From the NCBI GenBank assembly GCA_002499705.1, contig DAMU01000026.1, positions 10,581 to 16,918 on the forward strand: DNA of 6,338 bases, written 5' to 3'. How positions within the stretch are numbered: the first letter of the stretch is position 1; each line of letters opens with the position of its first letter. Made by a program: the position numbers and the translations under genes. The notes beneath the pieces are model-generated. The model ran no database searches, was not told the DNA's origin, and worked only from the letters and a program-made list of their open reading frames with translations. Shown in pieces: positions 1-3,500 of this stretch. This DNA is from Euryarchaeota archaeon UBA91 (GTDB taxonomy: Archaea > Thermoplasmatota > Poseidoniia > Poseidoniales > Poseidoniaceae).

Positions 1-273
1 GGTTTTGCAATTCACTTGATGGAGCCGCATCTTTCAAAAGGAAGTGGGCTCAAGATTTTACTCGACAAAATGGGATGGAAAAAAGAAGATATGTTGTGTG
101 TTGGTGATGCTCCTAATGACCTTTCGATGTTTGAATTTGCACATTGGTCCGTAGCAGTCAAGGGTGCTTTTGAATCAGTATCAAAGGCTGCAGATGTCTG
201 TTCACCTCACATGCACGGTGATACATTTGTACCTCTGGTCGATGCGATTTTGAAGGCTCATTCGACGAAATAA
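1..273 (+). CDS. HAD-superfamily phosphatase, probably phosphoglycolate phosphatase (archaeal type), C-terminal part
   Basis: The reading frame is open from base 1 and ends at TAA 271-273, so 90 C-terminal residues are visible and the start lies upstream of the window. Two HAD signatures are present: the conserved lysine in HLSKGSGLK (visible residue 13) and the acidic metal-binding motif GDAPNDLSMF (residues 35-44, with D36, N39 and D40). They are followed by the family-typical segment VAVKGAFESVSKAAD and a short C-terminal helix. The 21-residue spacing between lysine and GD, together with the GDxxND form, fits the Cof/SPP-type (IIB cap) phosphatases that include archaeal phosphoglycolate phosphatase, a cytoplasmic enzyme that hydrolyses 2-phosphoglycolate to glycolate. 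The nucleophile DxD motif and the cap domain that sets substrate choice are outside the window, so another sugar-phosphate substrate is possible. The gene converges with the tRNA and the giant gene; no T-tract follows it closely on the plus strand. Confidence 0.
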   Translation, partial: GFAIHLMEPHLSKGSGLKILLDKMGWKKEDMLCVGDAPNDLSMFEFAHWSVAVKGAFESVSKAADVCSPHMHGDTFVPLVDAILKAHSTK

Positions 274-353
274 TTTGGAAAAGAAGACGGAATATGTTCA
301 CTGCGTAAGTTATCGAGATCCGATTCTATTCGGCAGAGATATATTCTTGATGC

Positions 354-363
354 AAAAGAAAAA
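354..363 (-). terminator. second T-rich tract downstream of the tRNA (backup terminator candidate)
   Basis: Read on the minus strand, this is five T, one C and four T, about 55-60 nt past the 3' end of the tRNA. Archaeal RNA polymerase can terminate at T-runs without a hairpin, and tandem T-tracts are common behind archaeal genes. It would act as a backup to the T6 tract at 380-385. No stable hairpin precedes it. Confidence 0.
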
Positions 364-374
364 CTATCTTCGCT

Positions 375-388
375 TAGTCAAAAAACAG
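375..388 (-). repeat. right (3') arm of an inverted repeat flanking the tRNA
   Basis: On the plus strand this reads TAGTCAAAAAACAG; on the minus strand it reads CTGTTTTTTGACTA. It is the reverse complement of the arm at 521-533 except for one extra base in the A/T run. In a minus-strand transcript it lies about 29 nt 3' of the tRNA and could pair with the upstream arm in a 13-bp helix with one bulged U. It contains the T6 terminator candidate. Confidence 0.
380..385 (-). terminator. T6 tract downstream of tRNA-Leu
   Basis: Six consecutive T on the minus strand begin 32 nt beyond the tRNA discriminator base. This fits an archaeal T-run terminator for the tRNA, or for a joint transcript of the giant gene and tRNA. 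A weak hairpin (GCT-GAA-AGC, 3 bp) lies a few bases before it and is probably not significant. The tract sits inside one arm of the inverted repeat. Confidence 0.
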
Positions 389-416
389 GCTTTCAGCAAT
401 GCGTTTAACAGTGGAG

Positions 417-498
417 TGCCGGGGGCAGGATTCGAACCTGCGAAGCTTTACGCAGAGGATCTTGAGTCCACCCCCTTTGACCGCTCGGGAACCCCGGC
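417..498 (-). tRNA. tRNA-Leu (anticodon CAA)
   Basis: The 82-nt gene folds as a class II tRNA. The acceptor stem GCCGGGG (498-492) pairs fully with CCCCGGC (424-418), and the discriminator base A is at 417. The D arm is CCC/GGG with loop GAGCGGTCAAA. The anticodon loop CTCAAGA (466-460) gives anticodon CAA at 464-462, which reads UUG codons. The variable region is 13 nt and can form GC-GTAAA-GC. The T arm is GCAGG-TTCGAAT-CCTGC. No CCA is encoded and there is no intron. The anticodon stem GTGGA/TCCTC carries one U-U mismatch at the second pair (470 with 456). The 5' end lies 32 nt after the stop codon of the upstream co-oriented giant gene, so expression may be by readthrough or from a promoter within the end of that gene. 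Confidence 0.
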
Positions 499-520
499 TT
501 CTTGTTGAGCGTAGAACCCG

Positions 521-533
521 CTGTTTTTGACTA
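521..533 (-). repeat. left (5') arm of an inverted repeat flanking the tRNA, starting at the giant gene's stop codon
   Basis: On the minus strand this reads TAGTCAAAAACAG. Its first three bases are the TAG stop codon of the giant gene. It is the reverse complement of the minus-strand sequence at 388-375 apart from one extra T there. The matches on both sides of the A/T run (TAGTC/GACTA and CAG/CTG) are perfect, which makes it more than an A/T coincidence. Its A5 run (528-524) is a T5 run on the plus strand and could serve as a late stop site for the phosphatase transcript. Confidence 0.
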
Positions 534-3500
534 TTCCTCTTGGGATAAATCGACCAAATCCTTCGGTCGAGGCGGTGGCATACTTCGTTGGTCCATAGCG
601 AAATGAACTTGTTCTGTGGTAAATTGATTATTTTTCTCGCGCCTTCGGAGAATTGAAGCAATTAAAACACCGCCTGAAAGAATGAAAATGAGACCTGCAA
701 AGCCGAGTGTTGACACCATTTGCCCGTTTTGCTCATCGGTGCTTTGCACGTCAGCAACAATGACTGGAACATCCCCTGTATAGTTCACGAGTTTGACCGT
801 CAACCCGAGACGACCTGTTTTCCATGCTTCAATCTGCCATTCAAAATCGACCCATGAACCGCCTTCAATTTGACTTGAATTCGTGACGAGAAGCCGTCCG
901 AGATCATCATGGCACTCGACTGTTATGTTTCCAGAAAGGACACCAATATTCGAAACTCTTACGAAGAGAGTAAACTCTTCTCCGAGTTGAGGCTGTCTTG
1001 GCGTTACTGCCATGTCTTCGAATTGTGGTTCAAAAGCAATCCATTTCAGCATTGATGTCAAAGGTGACATCTCAGTACCTGAACCTGAAAGTTGCCTTCC
1101 AGACATATCTTGACCACTAAACCAAACGACCATGCGGTCATTCTTGAGGATAAGTGATTCATTGAGTGGCTGGAGATTTACGATGGAAGAGAATGTGTAG
1201 GTAGGTCCCGAACCGTTAAGATAGCCAATGGGTGCAGAACCTGCAGTATTTTCTATTTCGATTCCAGCGCGTGTAAAGTACCAATGCATCCTGAGAGAAG
1301 TAAGGTTCATTCCTACCTCATCACTTGTAATGGCAATGATTTCCTGTTCAGTTAACGCATTCGATTCAACCATCGAAAGAAGACCTGGAGGTAAGGAGAG
1401 CAACGGAGCATCATTGTCAAATGTAATGTCAAAGACTTGGAGTGAAGAAAAGTTAGGGATACCAATGACTTCCAAATCCATCGTTGCATGACGATGCTTG
1501 AGAATTGATGCATCCAAGTGAATCAGCGTCGAGACCGTTCCGTTTTCTGAAAAACTCAAGTTATGCTGAACTGAACGTTCCCCATCCGTGAGGAAGACTT
1601 GCAAGTAGACCGATGATGGAAGCATTTGGGCTAAAATCGTTGTATTGGCATGATATAAATGAGTTTCAAGGTGTAAGAAATCATCGGAATGAACCCAAAT
1701 CTCACTGCCTGAAACCGTTCCATAGGGGAGGGTTTGATCAGAAATATCAAGAGGACCAAGGGAGAGTTCATTTGAAAGAGTCCAATCAAAGACAGTCAGG
1801 CGCGAAAGCCCTAAACCAAGATTCTGACCTTCATCGTATACTTTGAGAGAAGGTGTTCCAGACAGGGTTGAAGCATTCGCAACATTCCATGCAATCCTGA
1901 AATCAAATACAATCTGCCACTCCGCTTGAAGAGGAGTTTTCGTAACTTGAACGGTTGGTGAGACCTCAAAGCAAGCCTCGTCCCATAAGACCTGTTCAAA
2001 GCGAGGTTCGTATCGAAGTGCACACGAATTCTTTTCCTCTCGGCTAAGCAGGGCTAACTCAATGAAATCAAGGGATTCAAGTCCATTTCCATCTGTGAGC
2101 GTAAACGAGAATTGGTGTTCATTACCCGTAAGGAGGGAGGAGTTATACAAGTCAAAATTGAGAGATTCAGTATCTATCAGCGTGTCAAATCGTTGTTGAA
2201 CCTGGAATGAAGCTAAATCAAAATCAGCACCAAATGCCCCACCTCCAACAAGTGGATTTCCTGCCAAATCAAATCCTTCTACGAAAACACTCGCCACTCC
2301 TGAAGGACGGCCTGCGGGTAAAATGTCTTGCCAAGAAAGGAGCGGTAGGTCAATTTCAGCCATTGTCAGTCCAGAATTGAACGTCACTGTTTGATGTGAA
2401 TATTCATCCAATTCCATCACGCCATTCGCATTAATGTCATTGCTTGCTTCAAGCCAATAATGGAACTCAATGGAGTTGGATAACCCTTCAGGGTCTTGAA
2501 GCATGAGGCGTAAGGCAACATCTTGCTGTGCCGTCCAAATATGTCCATCAGCAGGAGCATAACCTCCTGAATCAAGAATGAGTAGAGAAGCCGTTGAAGG
2601 CTGAATCTTGTCGAACAAGAAAGGGATGTTTTGCGATGCACTGGTTTGGTCAAGACTTGTAACAGTATTTTCTGTAACCGGTCCAGAGCGTTCCAGGTGA
2701 GGTGACAGGAGAATTCGAGTGTTACTGGGGAGTGAATCGGTGTTATCAGGTGCGTGAAGAGCAACTGAGAAAGCGCCATTCGAATCAATTTCTGCATACC
2801 ATGACATGCTCCAGTCAACGGCTTGCTCTGGCCATTGGTCAGGCCCACCGCTCAGGTTGACTGGGGGGACTGCTGTCGCATCGATTCGAATTTGGGCGTC
2901 ACCGATTCCAGCATAAGCGTCAAGCACCCCTTCAAAGCGTACTTTGCCAGTAGCCTGCATGCTTTGACTGGCGTTCAAGTGAAACGGCCATTGTGGATTT
3001 GACCAATCGCTTAAGACTCGGTTTTCGTCATCAATGACGTTGAAATCGATGACCTCCAAATCATTCTCGATTTCATTGAAAAATGTTTGTCGGTAAAGGT
3101 GCGAAGGCCCGGTAGAGAATCCATCAACGTCAATTCCCTTTGCAAGAAGATGGAGGTCATCGACATCATCCATCAGCCAATGGCTCATGAAAGCCCAAGT
3201 CACCGAACATGTGTTCATCGTACACACGACTGAAGATTGATTTTCGACAAGAGAGGCAAGACCTACACCCGATAGTTGTCGGAATTGCGGAGTAGAATCA
3301 AGATTGTATGCTTCCACTTCGGCCAGGCGGCCATCGTATGAATGCGTAGATGAAAGGGTGAAATGAATCGATGACAAATCCGGTGCATCCCATTGTAACG
3401 AATGGGCATCTCCTCTCCAGTGTTGTGTTTCAAAGACAACCGTTTGTTTTGGCAACCAACGCGTATGCACAGGTGGAAGAATTCGATCAACGAGCTTTGT

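Noticed and set aside
320..333. CCGA-TTCTAT-TCGG hairpin as terminator of the phosphatase gene
   Set aside because: Only 4 bp of stem and no T-run behind it.
338..345. GATATATT box in the intergenic region as a promoter
   Set aside because: No gene starts at a suitable distance on either strand; it is probably chance A/T richness.
275..508. Plus-strand reading frame of 77 codons behind the phosphatase gene
   Set aside because: Its second half is the antisense translation of the tRNA (the GAGFEPA-type peptide is a common artefact over tRNA genes), and no ribosome binding site or family resemblance is visible.
542..552. A/T-rich box (CGATTTATCCC on the minus strand) about 50 nt upstream of the tRNA as a TATA box
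   Set aside because: The distance would suit a short leader, but the match to an archaeal BRE/TATA is weak and it lies in coding sequence, so it is not listed as a feature.
374..661. Minus-strand frame of 95 codons covering the tRNA and the end of the giant gene
   Set aside because: It is a shifted frame of the giant gene that reads through the tRNA; its composition is arginine-rich shadow sequence.
2417..2848. 143-codon minus-strand frame inside the giant gene, and other long frames within it
   Set aside because: They lie in alternative frames of a continuous, well-structured coding sequence and show no domain, signal or start site of their own.
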